From assembly GCA_910585615.1 (NCBI GenBank), contig CAJUFO010000002.1, positions 1-64,000 of the forward strand: 64,000 nt of DNA, in the 5' to 3' direction. This document shows positions 17,081 to 25,952 of the stretch, piece by piece. The stretch is from an uncultured Acetatifactor sp. GTDB taxonomy: Bacteria; Bacillota; Clostridia; Lachnospirales; Lachnospiraceae. The translations under genes were made by a program, and so were the position numbers. Numbering within the stretch: position 1 is the stretch's first letter; every line of letters starts with the position of its first letter. The notes beneath the pieces were generated by a model, which saw only the letters and a program-made list of their open reading frames with translations, searched no databases and had not been told where the DNA came from.

Positions 17081-18220
17081 ATGGTAGATAAAATCATAAT
17101 CGGGGCCGGTCTGTACGGCCTGTATTCGGCGCTGTACTGCGCGAAGAAAGGGCAGCGGGTCACGGTGCTGGAGATGGATGGCGCGGCTTTTTCCAGGGCT
17201 ACGTACATCAATCAGGCCAGGGTGCATATGGGATACCATTATCCCCGCTCCCTGGCCACGGCCCAGAAGAGCGCAGGGTATTTTAAGCGGTTCGTGGAGG
17301 ATTATTCCTTCTGCATCCATTCCCGGTTCCAGCAGGTGTACGCCACCTCCAGACATTTTTCCTGGACGGACGCGAAGGAGTTCGTGAAATTCTGCCAGGA
17401 TGCGGGGATTCCCTGCGAGGTGCTGCCCGTGGAGCGGTATTTTCGGGAGGGAAGCTGCGACGGGGCTTTCCTGACAGAGGAATACACTTATGACGCCCAC
17501 ATCCTTCGGGACTTTTTTTTAGAGGAGCTGAGGAAGCAGAAGGGGGTGGAGCTGCTCTGTCAGAGGGATATCACCCGCATCCTGAAGCGGGAGGACCGCT
17601 ATGAAATCCATGCCCTGCACCAGGGAAAGGAGGAACGGTACGAGGCTCCCTTTGTGCTGAACGCCACCTACGCTTCTGTGAACCAGGTGCTGCAGCTGGC
17701 GGGGGCTGAGGCGGAGGGTTCCTTCGAGCCCTTCCGGATCAAATATGAGCTGTGCGAGATCATCCTGTGCAGGGTGAACGACCGCCTGCGGGACATCGGC
17801 CTGACGGTGATGGACGGTCCCTTTTTCTCCATCATGCCCTTCGGGAAGACAGGGTGCCACTCTCTGACCTCGGTCACCTTTACGCCCCACAAGACCAGCC
17901 ATGAGACCGTGCCGCGGTTCTCCTGCATGGAGGGCGGCAGCTGCGGGCGGTGGCTTGGAAACTGCGATGCCTGCGAGAAGAAGCCGAAAAGCGCCTGGGA
18001 ATATATGTCCGCTCTGGCCAGGAAGTATGTCAGGGAGGAGTACCGGTTCACATATGAGAAATCACTGTTCTCTATGAAGCCTATTTTGAAAGCTTCCGAG
18101 ATAGACGATTCCAGGCCCACGGTAATCAGGTATGCCACCCGCCGCCCCACCTTCATAAGTGTGCTGTCGGGGAAAATCAATACAGTCTACGATTTGGATG
18201 ACTTTCTGGACGAAAAATAA
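17081..18220 (+). CDS. FAD-dependent oxidoreductase (DAO type)
   Basis: A 379-residue protein with an N-terminal Rossmann FAD motif GAGLYGLYSALYCAKKG (8-24) and VLEMD, then ARVHMGYHYPRS, characteristic of DAO-fold amine/alcohol oxidases. Its C-terminus (YATRRPTFISVLSGKINTVYD) resembles the FAD-closing strand of that fold. The ATG directly abuts the stop of the GT2 gene at 17080. No signal peptide, so cytosolic. In this context it may oxidise a sugar or a lipid-linked sugar, but the substrate is unknown. Confidence 0.75.
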   Translation: MVDKIIIGAGLYGLYSALYCAKKGQRVTVLEMDGAAFSRATYINQARVHMGYHYPRSLATAQKSAGYFKRFVEDYSFCIHSRFQQVYATSRHFSWTDAKEFVKFCQDAGIPCEVLPVERYFREGSCDGAFLTEEYTYDAHILRDFFLEELRKQKGVELLCQRDITRILKREDRYEIHALHQGKEERYEAPFVLNATYASVNQVLQLAGAEAEGSFEPFRIKYELCEIILCRVNDRLRDIGLTVMDGPFFSIMPFGKTGCHSLTSVTFTPHKTSHETVPRFSCMEGGSCGRWLGNCDACEKKPKSAWEYMSALARKYVREEYRFTYEKSLFSMKPILKASEIDDSRPTVIRYATRRPTFISVLSGKINTVYDLDDFLDEK

Positions 18221-18232
18221 AGCAAGGATGGA

Positions 18233-19189
18233 ATGCTGAGGGAAATGCTACAGAATAGGGAAAAGAATTTTGTGTCCTGCGTGATTTATCTCCATAATGA
18301 GGGAAAGCGGATCAGGGATTTCCTGGGCCTGGTCTGCGGCGTGATGCGGGAGAACTTCGAGAAATATGAAATCGTCTGCGTCAATGACGGCTGTGTGGAC
18401 GATACGGTGGGGCAGGTGAGGTCGTTTCTGGAGAAGGAGCCCTGCAAGCCTGTGGTCAGCCTGATCAATTTAAGCTACTACCAGGGCATGGAGAGCGCCA
18501 TGAACGCCGGCAGGGATCTGGCTGTGGGCGACTTTTTGTTTGAGTTCGACGCCTGTGAGCCGGATTTCGAGCCCTCTCTTGTGATGGATGTATACCGCAG
18601 GGCCCTGGAGGGCTATGACGTGGTGGCGGCCACGCCCAGGACAGGAATCTCTTTAAGCTCCCGGCTCTTCTACATGGTGTACAACTGGGGGAGCCGGTTC
18701 CAGGGGAAAATCAGGCAGGAGCGTTTCCGGCTGGTCTCCAGGCGGGCGGTGAACCGGGTGAACCAGATGAACGCGTATATCCCGTACCGCAAGGTCATGT
18801 ACATGAACTGCGGGCTGAAGGTGGACACTATATGCTATGACAACAAGGCGCTGGCCAAAAAGCACAGGAACCGGGAGGAATGGGGGAACCGCAGCGCCCT
18901 GGCCACGGACACGATCATCATCTTCACCAATGTGCTGGAGAAGCTGTCCGTGACGGTGAGCGTGGTGCTGTTCGGCGCGTTGCTGATTATGTTCGGATAC
19001 CTGATTTATTCCATCTTCAGCGAGACCCGTCCCGTGGAGGGATGGCTGTCCATCATGTCGCTGATGTCCTTTGGATTCTTCATGATGTCGGTGATGCTGA
19101 CGCTGATTTTGAAGTATCTGTCCGTGCTTTTGAATATGGGCTTTAAACGGCAGCGCTATGTGATAGAAGGGGTGGAGAAGCTGACATAA
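18233..19189 (+). CDS. GT2 glycosyltransferase with two C-terminal membrane helices
   Basis: A 318-residue protein. The GT2 domain (VSCVIYLHNEGKRI, VCVNDGCVDDT, FEFDACEPDFE as the DxD-like acidic site) is followed by two helices at about 240-263 and 273-295. It appears to be a polyprenyl-phosphate glycosyltransferase related to GtrB/DPM synthases, though its N-terminal motif is diverged (YLHNEGK instead of PxxNE). The stop and the next start overlap as TAATG, implying coupled translation with the following GT2. Confidence 0.75.
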   Translation: MLREMLQNREKNFVSCVIYLHNEGKRIRDFLGLVCGVMRENFEKYEIVCVNDGCVDDTVGQVRSFLEKEPCKPVVSLINLSYYQGMESAMNAGRDLAVGDFLFEFDACEPDFEPSLVMDVYRRALEGYDVVAATPRTGISLSSRLFYMVYNWGSRFQGKIRQERFRLVSRRAVNRVNQMNAYIPYRKVMYMNCGLKVDTICYDNKALAKKHRNREEWGNRSALATDTIIIFTNVLEKLSVTVSVVLFGALLIMFGYLIYSIFSETRPVEGWLSIMSLMSFGFFMMSVMLTLILKYLSVLLNMGFKRQRYVIEGVEKLT

Positions 19190-19914
19190 TGAAATGGACG
19201 ATTATTTTTCCTGTGCTGAACGAGCGGCTGCGGCTGGAAAGCGGCGTGGTGCGCACTGTGGAGTACCTGGAATCTATTGATTTCCGGGATTATGAGATTA
19301 TCATCGTGGACAATGGCTCCGAGGACGAGACGCCCCGGATTGCGGCCGGGCTCTGCGAGAGGTACGGGGCCGTGAGCTATGAGAGGATTTCCACCCGGGG
19401 GGTGGGCGCCGCCTTCCGCCGGGGCGTGGAGAAGTCCCGGGGCGAGATCGTGGGCTATATGGACATCGACCTGTCCACCAATATCCGGCATCTGGGGGAG
19501 GCCATCCGGATTTTTCAGGAGAGGCCTGAGATTGCCTATATCAATGGCAGCCGCTTCGCCAGGGAGTCCGACACCAGAGGGAGGAAATGGTACCGCCGAA
19601 TTACCTCTCAGGGGCTATTGATTCTGCTGAAGCTGTTCCTGGGGATGAAATCCACGGACGCCATCTGCGGCTTTACCTTCGTGCGGCGGGATGCGGCATT
19701 GTCCCTGGTGAAGGGCTGCAGCCAGGACAATGGATGGTTCTATATGATTGAGTTCCTGCTGCGTGCGGAGAAGCGGGGGGTGGACATCCTGGACTACCCT
19801 GTGGAGTGGCAGGAAGACTACAATACTACAGTCAAAGTCTTCAAGACGGCTGTCAACTATATGGTACAGATAGCCAGGCTGTTCTGGGAATTTTATATCA
19901 GAAAGAATATCTGA
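19189..19914 (+). CDS. GT2 glycosyltransferase (soluble)
   Basis: A 241-residue GT-A enzyme with TIIFPVLNERLRLESG, IIIVDNGSEDET and the metal site MDIDLSTN (about 87-94). There are no clear C-terminal membrane helices, unlike its upstream neighbour. RFARESDTRG and CGFTFVRRDAA fit the DPM1-like subgroup. Translation is coupled with the preceding gene, so the two may act as a pair. Donor and acceptor unknown. Confidence 0.75.
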   Translation: MKWTIIFPVLNERLRLESGVVRTVEYLESIDFRDYEIIIVDNGSEDETPRIAAGLCERYGAVSYERISTRGVGAAFRRGVEKSRGEIVGYMDIDLSTNIRHLGEAIRIFQERPEIAYINGSRFARESDTRGRKWYRRITSQGLLILLKLFLGMKSTDAICGFTFVRRDAALSLVKGCSQDNGWFYMIEFLLRAEKRGVDILDYPVEWQEDYNTTVKVFKTAVNYMVQIARLFWEFYIRKNI

Positions 19915-19925
19915 GAGGAAGCTGC

Positions 19926-21029
19926 ATGAGCACACACATCAAACGCATCGATTTGACCAGGGACTATAATGCCCACAGGGAGGAGTACCTGGAGGCCATT
20001 GAAAGGGTCTGCCGGGACACTGCCTTTTCCGGCGGGAAGTACGCGGATGCCTTTGACAGGGAATTCGCGGAATACGTAGGAGTCCCTTACGCCTGCGGCG
20101 TGAACAACGGCACCTCCGCGCTGCACCTGGCCATGCTGGCGCTGGGCGTAGGGCCGGGGGACGAGGTCATCGTACCGGCCAACACCTATATCGCCACGGC
20201 ATGGGGGGTCAGCTATACCGGGGCCACGCCGGTGTTCGTGGACTGCACGGCGGATACCTGGGAGCTGGATACGTCCCTGCTGGAGGAGCGGATCACGCCA
20301 AGGACCAGGGGCATCCTGGGCGTCCATCTGTACGGGCAGCCCTTTGACTATGCGGGCGCCAGGGCCGTTGCGGACAGGCACGGCCTCTTCGTGGCGGAGG
20401 ACTGTGCACAGGCCCACGGCGCGAAATTCGAGGGAAGGAATGTGGGCGCTTTGGGCGATATCGCCTGCTTCAGCTTCTATCCCGGCAAGAACCTGTACGC
20501 CTTCGGGGAGGGCGGCAGCGTCACCTGTAAGGACGAGGGCCATTACAGGCATATGACCCGGCTGAAGAACCAGGGCTGCGATGTGACCTATTATCATGAC
20601 GAGATCGGATATAATTATCGTCTGGAGGGGCTGCAGGGGGCAGTGCTGTCCGTGAGCCTGAAATACCTGCCTCAGTGGACGGCCAGACGCCAGGAAATCG
20701 GGAGACGCTACCACAGAGAGATTACCAATCCCCTGATTCAGATGCAAGTCCATCCCGGAAATACGGAGACGGTCTTCCATTTGTTCGTCATACAGGTGGA
20801 GGAGAGGGACAGGTTCATACAGTATATGGCGGACGCGGATGTGGAGTGCAACAGGCATTATCCGGTGCCCTGCCATCTGCAGAAAGCCTATGCCCATCTG
20901 GGATACGGGAAGGGGAGCTGTCCGAACGCGGAGCGGCTGGCGGAGCGCTGCGTGACACTGCCGCTGTTCCCCGAGATGCGGCAGGACGAGATTGAAAGGG
21001 TCATAGAGCTGTGCAACGGGTTTCACTGA
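19926..21029 (+). CDS. DegT/DnrJ/EryC1 sugar aminotransferase (FdtB/QdtB-like)
   Basis: A 367-residue PLP enzyme with NNGTSALHLAM (60-70), AEDCAQAHGA (157-166) and Lys188 in SFYPGKNLYAFGEGG. The FYPGKNL form of the lysine motif is common in dTDP-3-amino- and 4-amino-deoxysugar transaminases (FdtB, QdtB, DesV/TylB-like). No ketoisomerase partner (FdtA/QdtA) is seen, so 3- versus 4-amination is open. It is followed by a GNAT acetyltransferase, which suggests an N-acetylated amino sugar. The start is ATG at 19926, 11 nt after the preceding stop. Confidence 0.8.
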   Translation: MSTHIKRIDLTRDYNAHREEYLEAIERVCRDTAFSGGKYADAFDREFAEYVGVPYACGVNNGTSALHLAMLALGVGPGDEVIVPANTYIATAWGVSYTGATPVFVDCTADTWELDTSLLEERITPRTRGILGVHLYGQPFDYAGARAVADRHGLFVAEDCAQAHGAKFEGRNVGALGDIACFSFYPGKNLYAFGEGGSVTCKDEGHYRHMTRLKNQGCDVTYYHDEIGYNYRLEGLQGAVLSVSLKYLPQWTARRQEIGRRYHREITNPLIQMQVHPGNTETVFHLFVIQVEERDRFIQYMADADVECNRHYPVPCHLQKAYAHLGYGKGSCPNAERLAERCVTLPLFPEMRQDEIERVIELCNGFH

Positions 21030-21047
21030 GGAGAGGAGGGGCCGGAC

Positions 21048-21614
21048 ATGGAAGGATACAAGGACATGGAGACGGGCATTTACCTGCGTCTGATGACCCG
21101 TGAGGATACGGATCTGATTGTCGCGTGGCGGAATCAATATGCCGTGCGCAGGAACTTCATCTATCAGGAGCCGTTCACCAGGCAGGGGCACGAGAGCTGG
21201 ATCAGCAACATGGTGGAGACAGGAAAGGCCGTGCAGATGATTATCTGCGAGCTGGACACGGACAGGCCTCTGGGAAGCGTCTATATTCGGGACATCGACA
21301 GGCAGCACCACAAGGCGGAATACGGCATCTTCATCGGGGAGGGCCAGGCCCGGGGCCGCGGGCTGGGTACTGCGGCGGCAAAGCTGATGCTGCGCTACTG
21401 TTTCCGGGAGGCAGGGCTGCACCGGGTCTACCTGCGGGCCCTGGCGGACAATGCACAGGCCATCAGAAGCTACGAAAAGGCCGGCTTCGTGCGGGAGGGA
21501 TATCTGCGGGACGATGTGCGGATAGAGGGAGAGTACCGGGACATTGTCTGGATGGCCGCGCTTGGGCCGGGGGAAGGGCAGGATGGGAGACAGGAGGTCT
21601 GTGGGACAGGATGA
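21048..21614 (+). CDS. GNAT N-acetyltransferase, PseH/WecD-like
   Basis: A 188-residue GNAT-fold enzyme. An N-terminal TREDTDLIVAWRNQYAVRRN precedes the acetyl-CoA site EGQARGRGLGTAAAKLML (about 98-115) and NAQAIRSYEKAGF. The WRN..VRRN...W pattern resembles PseH, which acetylates the C4 amine made by PseC. Its position behind an aminotransferase would also fit a WecD-like role on a dTDP-amino sugar. It is the best PseH candidate in the window. A clear GAGGAGGGG precedes ATG 21048, and the stop overlaps the next start (ATGA). Confidence 0.75.
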   Translation: MEGYKDMETGIYLRLMTREDTDLIVAWRNQYAVRRNFIYQEPFTRQGHESWISNMVETGKAVQMIICELDTDRPLGSVYIRDIDRQHHKAEYGIFIGEGQARGRGLGTAAAKLMLRYCFREAGLHRVYLRALADNAQAIRSYEKAGFVREGYLRDDVRIEGEYRDIVWMAALGPGEGQDGRQEVCGTG

Positions 21615-23296
21615 AGGGGAGTGGACTGGCGAACTGGTGGAAGCGGGAATGGGGGACCTGCCTGAGGGCGGTGCTTTTGGCTTTGCTGCCGGTCATCGCC
21701 TGCCTGGTCTACTGTGTCGGCAAGGGGCAGGGCATCGGCCAGATTTATCTGCCGGCCTCGGAGCGCAACGACGAGCTGATCTATTATAAGCAGGTGGAGG
21801 CGATTTTGCGCTGCGGCTATCCTCAGGGATATTTCGGGTTCAACGAGAGCCATGCCCTGCGGCTCTCCTTTGCGGCCTGGAGCCCTGTGCTGATGCTTCC
21901 CTGGGTGCTCTGGGGGCTGGCCTTCGGCTGGAATCTGATGTCACCGGTTTTGTGCAATATCTTTCTGCTGACGGCGGCCATGCTGCTGTACGGGCTGCTG
22001 GCGAAGCCGAACTGGAAGCAGGTGGGCATAACGGCGTTCCTCTTTTTCCTGTTCCTGCCTTTTTCCTGGTACATGCTCTGCGGCATGCCGGAGATTGGCT
22101 GCATCAGCCTGCTCATCGTCTTCTATGGGATGGCGGTGCGCTATCTGCGCCGGGAGAGCGGGCTGCTGCTGGGGCTGATGTTCGCGCTGGCCGGTATCCT
22201 GACCCTGATGCGGCCTTATCTGCTGCTGTTCCTGTTCCTTCCGGCGTATCTGTGGATTTCCCGGGGCGCCGGAGACAGACCGGAAGGGGCCATAGAGACA
22301 GGAGAGGCCGGGAGGGGCGCGTCCAGGAGGCTTCTGCGCGGGATCGCGGCCAGATGGAAAGCGATTCTGGGAACGGCGGCCATCTTCGCGGCAGTGCTGG
22401 GGGCCTATGCCGCTATCAACTTCTTTCTGGCGGCGGAGTACCTGGAGCCCCTTTTTTATATGGACTGGCTGACGGCTTTCTTTGAGAGAGGGCTGCTTGG
22501 CGGAATGCGGAATTTCCTGGGTTCCGTGTATTACGCCGGGGTGGAGTTCCTGCGGTATATGAAGCAGGGGGCCGTAAGCGGACTGGTGTCCGGCGCCATC
22601 TTCTGCTGTTATATGGTGATGTTCCTGCTGCTGCTGTATCAGGGAGCCAGGGATTTCGCCGCTCTGCGCAGACACAGGAGGAGCGGGGAGGATGCCGGAG
22701 GGCTCTACGGCCAGCTTGTGCTGGAGGCGCATTTGGCCTTTGCCTTTCTGGGGATGCTTTTCGCGCAGCTTCTGATGTACAATTTCTTTGACGGATGCAA
22801 GCATCTGCTGACCTTCCTGGCGGTAGGCATCTTTGTGGTGGCCAGGATGAGGACCATGTACCTGAAGAAAGCGGTGCTTGTGGGGGCGTCCTTCGCCTAT
22901 TTCTTTTTCTACCACGGGGCGGGCTTTGAGGCCTATGAGCCGGACTTTGCCCAGGAGGCCGTGGTGGAGCGCATGGACAGCTTTACCCGGGCTGTGGAGA
23001 GGAATCTGGCCCTGACCGGGGAGGTCAGGCCCAATTATGACAATGTCGTCATATGGGTACTGGCGGAGGAGCTGCCGGAAGGCACGGCATATACGGGCTG
23101 GCAGTATCTGTACTCGCTGCCCGCGGGCTTCGGCATCAGCTGCTGTACGGCAGACTATGTGGAGGAAAACTTTGATTCCCTTTTGAGCAGATACCTCTGC
23201 ACGGTGCCGGAGGGCCCTATCGAAGACAGATGCCGCCTGGAGGGATATGAAAAAATCGCGGAAAATGAATACGCGGTGCTTTACCGCAGATATTAA
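21611..23296 (+). CDS. GT-C-like membrane protein (paralogue of 24335-25939)
   Basis: A 561-residue protein, ATG at 21611 coupled to the GNAT stop. About 10-12 membrane helices fill residues 18-440, with a C-terminal extracytoplasmic tail. The N-terminal loop carries RNDELIYYKQVEAIL and FGFNESHALRLSFAAWSP, a position where GT-C glycosyltransferases hold acidic catalytic residues. It is strongly similar along its whole length to the product at 24335-25939, with a GT2 gene between the two. It probably transfers a sugar from an undecaprenyl-phosphate donor on the outer face; this is inferred from fold type. Confidence 0.7.
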   Translation: MKGSGLANWWKREWGTCLRAVLLALLPVIACLVYCVGKGQGIGQIYLPASERNDELIYYKQVEAILRCGYPQGYFGFNESHALRLSFAAWSPVLMLPWVLWGLAFGWNLMSPVLCNIFLLTAAMLLYGLLAKPNWKQVGITAFLFFLFLPFSWYMLCGMPEIGCISLLIVFYGMAVRYLRRESGLLLGLMFALAGILTLMRPYLLLFLFLPAYLWISRGAGDRPEGAIETGEAGRGASRRLLRGIAARWKAILGTAAIFAAVLGAYAAINFFLAAEYLEPLFYMDWLTAFFERGLLGGMRNFLGSVYYAGVEFLRYMKQGAVSGLVSGAIFCCYMVMFLLLLYQGARDFAALRRHRRSGEDAGGLYGQLVLEAHLAFAFLGMLFAQLLMYNFFDGCKHLLTFLAVGIFVVARMRTMYLKKAVLVGASFAYFFFYHGAGFEAYEPDFAQEAVVERMDSFTRAVERNLALTGEVRPNYDNVVIWVLAEELPEGTAYTGWQYLYSLPAGFGISCCTADYVEENFDSLLSRYLCTVPEGPIEDRCRLEGYEKIAENEYAVLYRRY

Positions 23297-23355
23297 GGAA
23301 TTGTCAAGATAATTCCTGCAAATTGCTTCGCAATTAGCCGGAACGCAGTTCCCGG
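23297..23355. repeat. Cluster of three small hairpins between genes
   Basis: Three adjacent stems: GGAATT/AATTCC (23297-23316), AATTGC-ttc-GCAATT (23321-23335) and CCGGAAC/GTTCCCGG (23338-23355, one bulge). None is followed by a T run, so these are not typical terminators. They may form an mRNA-stabilising or attenuating structure, or a small palindromic repeat. Confidence 0.5.
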
Positions 23356-23387
23356 TGCGGAATGAAGGGAAGGAGTGGACGGGACAG

Positions 23388-24320
23388 ATGAAGAAAATCA
23401 GCTTTGTGATTCCCTGCTATCGCTCGGAGCATACGCTCCCCCATGTGATAGCGGAGATAGAGGAAAAAATGGAGTCCCTGAGGCGGTATCAATATGACAT
23501 TTTCCTGGTGAACGACTGCTCCCCCGACGACACGCTGGGAACCATCCGCAGGCTCTGCGGAGAGCATGACAACATCAGGGGCATCGACTTCGCGAAGAAT
23601 TTCGGCCAGCATTCCGCGCTGATGGCGGGGCTGCGCTATTCTGACGGAGACTATGTGGTGTGCCTGGACGACGACGGGCAGACTCCGGCCAATGAGGTGG
23701 ACAGGCTGCTGGACAAGCTGGAGGAGGGGTATGACGCTGTGTACGCCAGGTACGACCATAAGCAGCATTCCCTGTTCCGCAATCTTGGCAGCAAGGTGAA
23801 CGAGAGGATGACCCGTTCCATGCTGGGAAAGCCCGCGGATTTATATCTGTCCAGCTATTTTGCGGTAAAGCGCTTCGTGGTGGACGACATGATTCGCTAT
23901 GAGAATTCCTATCCGTATATCATCGGGCTGGTGCTGCGGGCCACCAGGAACATCGCCAACGTGCCTGTGAACCACAGGGAGCGGGAGGAGGGTTCTTCCG
24001 GTTATACCTTCAAGAAGCTTTTCTCCCTCTGGTTCAACGGATTCACGGCATTCTCGGTAAAGCCTCTGCGGATTGCCACCGCTATGGGAGGCGCCAGCGC
24101 CGCCATAGGCTTTCTGTACGGCTTCTATACCATCGTCAAGCGCTTGGTCAACCCTGACGTGCCCATGGGCTTCAGCTCCCTGATGTCGGCGCTTGTGTTT
24201 TTCGGAGGCATGATCATGCTGATGCTGGGGCTGATCGGGGAGTATATCGGACGCGTTTATATCAGCCTGAACAATTCGCCCCAGTATGTCATCCGGGAGA
24301 CGATCAACATGGACCAGTGA
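23388..24320 (+). CDS. GT2 glycosyltransferase, GtrB/ArnC-like
   Basis: A 310-residue protein. ATG at 23388 is preferred over an in-frame GTG at 23355, because family members begin MKKISFVIPCYRSE. The GT2 domain contains VNDCSPDDT, the GIDFAKNFGQHSALMAGL signature and the metal site CLDDDGQ (about 94-100). Two C-terminal helices (about 228-250 and 262-285) and an EYIGRVY end are typical of GtrB/ArnC/YfdH. It should make an undecaprenyl-phosphate sugar. It sits between two paralogous GT-C proteins, which are the likely users of that donor. Confidence 0.85.
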   Translation: MKKISFVIPCYRSEHTLPHVIAEIEEKMESLRRYQYDIFLVNDCSPDDTLGTIRRLCGEHDNIRGIDFAKNFGQHSALMAGLRYSDGDYVVCLDDDGQTPANEVDRLLDKLEEGYDAVYARYDHKQHSLFRNLGSKVNERMTRSMLGKPADLYLSSYFAVKRFVVDDMIRYENSYPYIIGLVLRATRNIANVPVNHREREEGSSGYTFKKLFSLWFNGFTAFSVKPLRIATAMGGASAAIGFLYGFYTIVKRLVNPDVPMGFSSLMSALVFFGGMIMLMLGLIGEYIGRVYISLNNSPQYVIRETINMDQ

Positions 24321-24334
24321 CGGAGGTGTGTTGC

Positions 24335-25939
24335 ATGGAGAAGTTTTTGGCCTGGTGGAGAAGAGGGCAGAGGGACGACATGCTGTTGAAATCCCTTGTG
24401 CTGGCGCTGCTGCCTCTGCTGTGCTGCGTGGTATACTGCGCGCTTCAGGGCCGCTGGATTGGGGATGTCTATCTGCCCGCCTCCCAGTGGAACGATGAGC
24501 TGTTTTACTATAAACAGGTGGAAAGCATCTTAAACGGCGGATATCCCCTGGGGTATTTTGGGTTCAACGAAAGCCACGCCCTGAAGCTTTCCTTCGCGGC
24601 CTGGAGCCCCGTCCTGGTATTTCCCTGGGTGCTCTGGGGGCTGGTATTCGGCTGGAACCTCATGTCGCCCATCCTCTGCAATATTTTCCTGATGTCCTTA
24701 AGCTGCTTTCTGTATGTATGGCTTGTGAGACCGTCCTGGAAGCAGATGGGCGTTCTTGGGCTCTTGTTCTGCCTGTATACCAATTTCCCGCGGTACATGC
24801 TCTCCGGTATGGCGGAGGTCATCTGCTTTGCCATGCTGATCTCCTTCTATTCTCTGGCAATCCATTACCGGCGGCGCGGGAAGGGCCGGGAGCTGGCGGT
24901 GCTGTTCCTGATGTCCGGCCTCATGACGCTGATGCGCCCCTATCTGGTGCTGTTCATGCTGCTGCCCTCTTTCTTCTGGATCTGCAGGGGAAAGGGCCGC
25001 CTGGGCAAATGGATAGGAGCGCTGGGCTCCGTGCTGGCCATTGGCGCGACCCTTGGAATCTATGGCTGCGTGAACCATTACCTCAGCGCGGAATATTTCG
25101 CGCCGCTGTTCTTTACGGATTGGTTCCAGGCCTTCTTTGAGCAGGGGTTCTGGGGAGGGCTTAAGTTTACCCTGGACAAATTCCTGGCGGCGGGGGAGGA
25201 GTTCATCGCCTTTGCCAAGCAGGGCATACGGGTGGGCACTACCACGGGAACCGTCTTCGCCGGGTACCTGGTCTGTCTGTGCGTGCTGTCAGTGCAGAGC
25301 TTTGAAGAGTGGGCGGCGTCCCGCCGTCCCGGCGTAAAGAGGGCTGAGAGCCTGGCGGCCATAGAGGCCCACCTGGCACTGAGCTTCCTCATCATGCTGC
25401 CGGCGCTGTTCCTCATGTACAAGCTGATAGAGGGGAGCAGGCATCTGCTGACTTTCCTGGCGGCGGCCGTGTTCGTGATTCCCCTGGCCAGGATGAGGCT
25501 TCCCGCCAAAGCGGCCTGCGTGGGGGCGGCGTTCGCGTTCCTCTATATCTACCGGGCGGTCTCGCCCTATGACTATCAGGTGCCCTTTGTGGAGGAGGAG
25601 AGGCAGGCTTCCATGGAGGAATGGCAGGATGTGTTCTCCGGGTATCTCGCGGTGGACAGGGAGAATGCGCCCAGCTATGACAATGTCATCATCTGGACGT
25701 ACCATGACCTGGTGGACGGAGAGTCCGTGCACACCGCCTGGCAGCTGCTGTACGCGCTGCCAAAAGGCTACGGGATCAGCTGCTGCATGCGGGACTATTT
25801 GGTGGAAAGCATAGGCTCCCTCAAGAGCCATTACCTGTTAGGGCCCGTGGGAGGGGAGATAGAGGCGCTGTGCGAAGAGGCCGGCTATGAAATGCTGTAC
25901 AGCGATGGGGCAATGATTCTCTATGAAATCAGGCAGTGA
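24335..25939 (+). CDS. GT-C-like membrane protein (paralogue of 21611-23296)
   Basis: A 534-residue protein. ATG at 24335 is chosen because CGGAGGTG lies 7 nt upstream; an in-frame GTG at 24317 would leave no site. It shares QWNDELFYYKQVESIL, FGFNESHALKLSFAAWSP and GWNLMSP with the paralogue upstream, and it has a similar C-terminal GISCC segment. Multi-pass membrane protein, predicted GT-C glycosyltransferase acting outside. Last gene of the 12.4-25.9 kb operon, converging on the minus-strand SGNH gene 9 nt away. Confidence 0.7.
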   Translation: MEKFLAWWRRGQRDDMLLKSLVLALLPLLCCVVYCALQGRWIGDVYLPASQWNDELFYYKQVESILNGGYPLGYFGFNESHALKLSFAAWSPVLVFPWVLWGLVFGWNLMSPILCNIFLMSLSCFLYVWLVRPSWKQMGVLGLLFCLYTNFPRYMLSGMAEVICFAMLISFYSLAIHYRRRGKGRELAVLFLMSGLMTLMRPYLVLFMLLPSFFWICRGKGRLGKWIGALGSVLAIGATLGIYGCVNHYLSAEYFAPLFFTDWFQAFFEQGFWGGLKFTLDKFLAAGEEFIAFAKQGIRVGTTTGTVFAGYLVCLCVLSVQSFEEWAASRRPGVKRAESLAAIEAHLALSFLIMLPALFLMYKLIEGSRHLLTFLAAAVFVIPLARMRLPAKAACVGAAFAFLYIYRAVSPYDYQVPFVEEERQASMEEWQDVFSGYLAVDRENAPSYDNVIIWTYHDLVDGESVHTAWQLLYALPKGYGISCCMRDYLVESIGSLKSHYLLGPVGGEIEALCEEAGYEMLYSDGAMILYEIRQ

Positions 25940-25952
25940 CGGCGTCCGTCAC
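25936..25952. terminator. Stem-loop between convergent genes (possible terminator)
   Basis: A perfect stem GTGACGG-cgt-CCGTCAC overlaps the stop codons of both convergent genes. There is no T run on either strand, so intrinsic termination would be weak. Its placement is what a bidirectional transcription stop would show. Confidence 0.35.

Noticed and set aside
14927..17500. Very long open frame on the minus strand (857 codons) opposite pseC, a GT2 gene and the FAD gene
   Set aside because: It is an antisense shadow of GC-rich coding DNA. The plus strand has three well-recognised genes with ribosome binding sites; the minus product is rich in His, Arg, Gln and Pro with no family likeness.
19893..21422. 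509-codon minus-strand frame opposite the aminotransferase and GNAT genes
   Set aside because: Antisense shadow; low-complexity composition and no start signal.
21125..21610. Upstream extension of the GT-C gene through the GNAT region
   Set aside because: The extension lies out of frame over a clear GNAT gene. ATG 21611 overlaps the GNAT stop as ATGA, and the membrane protein sequence starts there.
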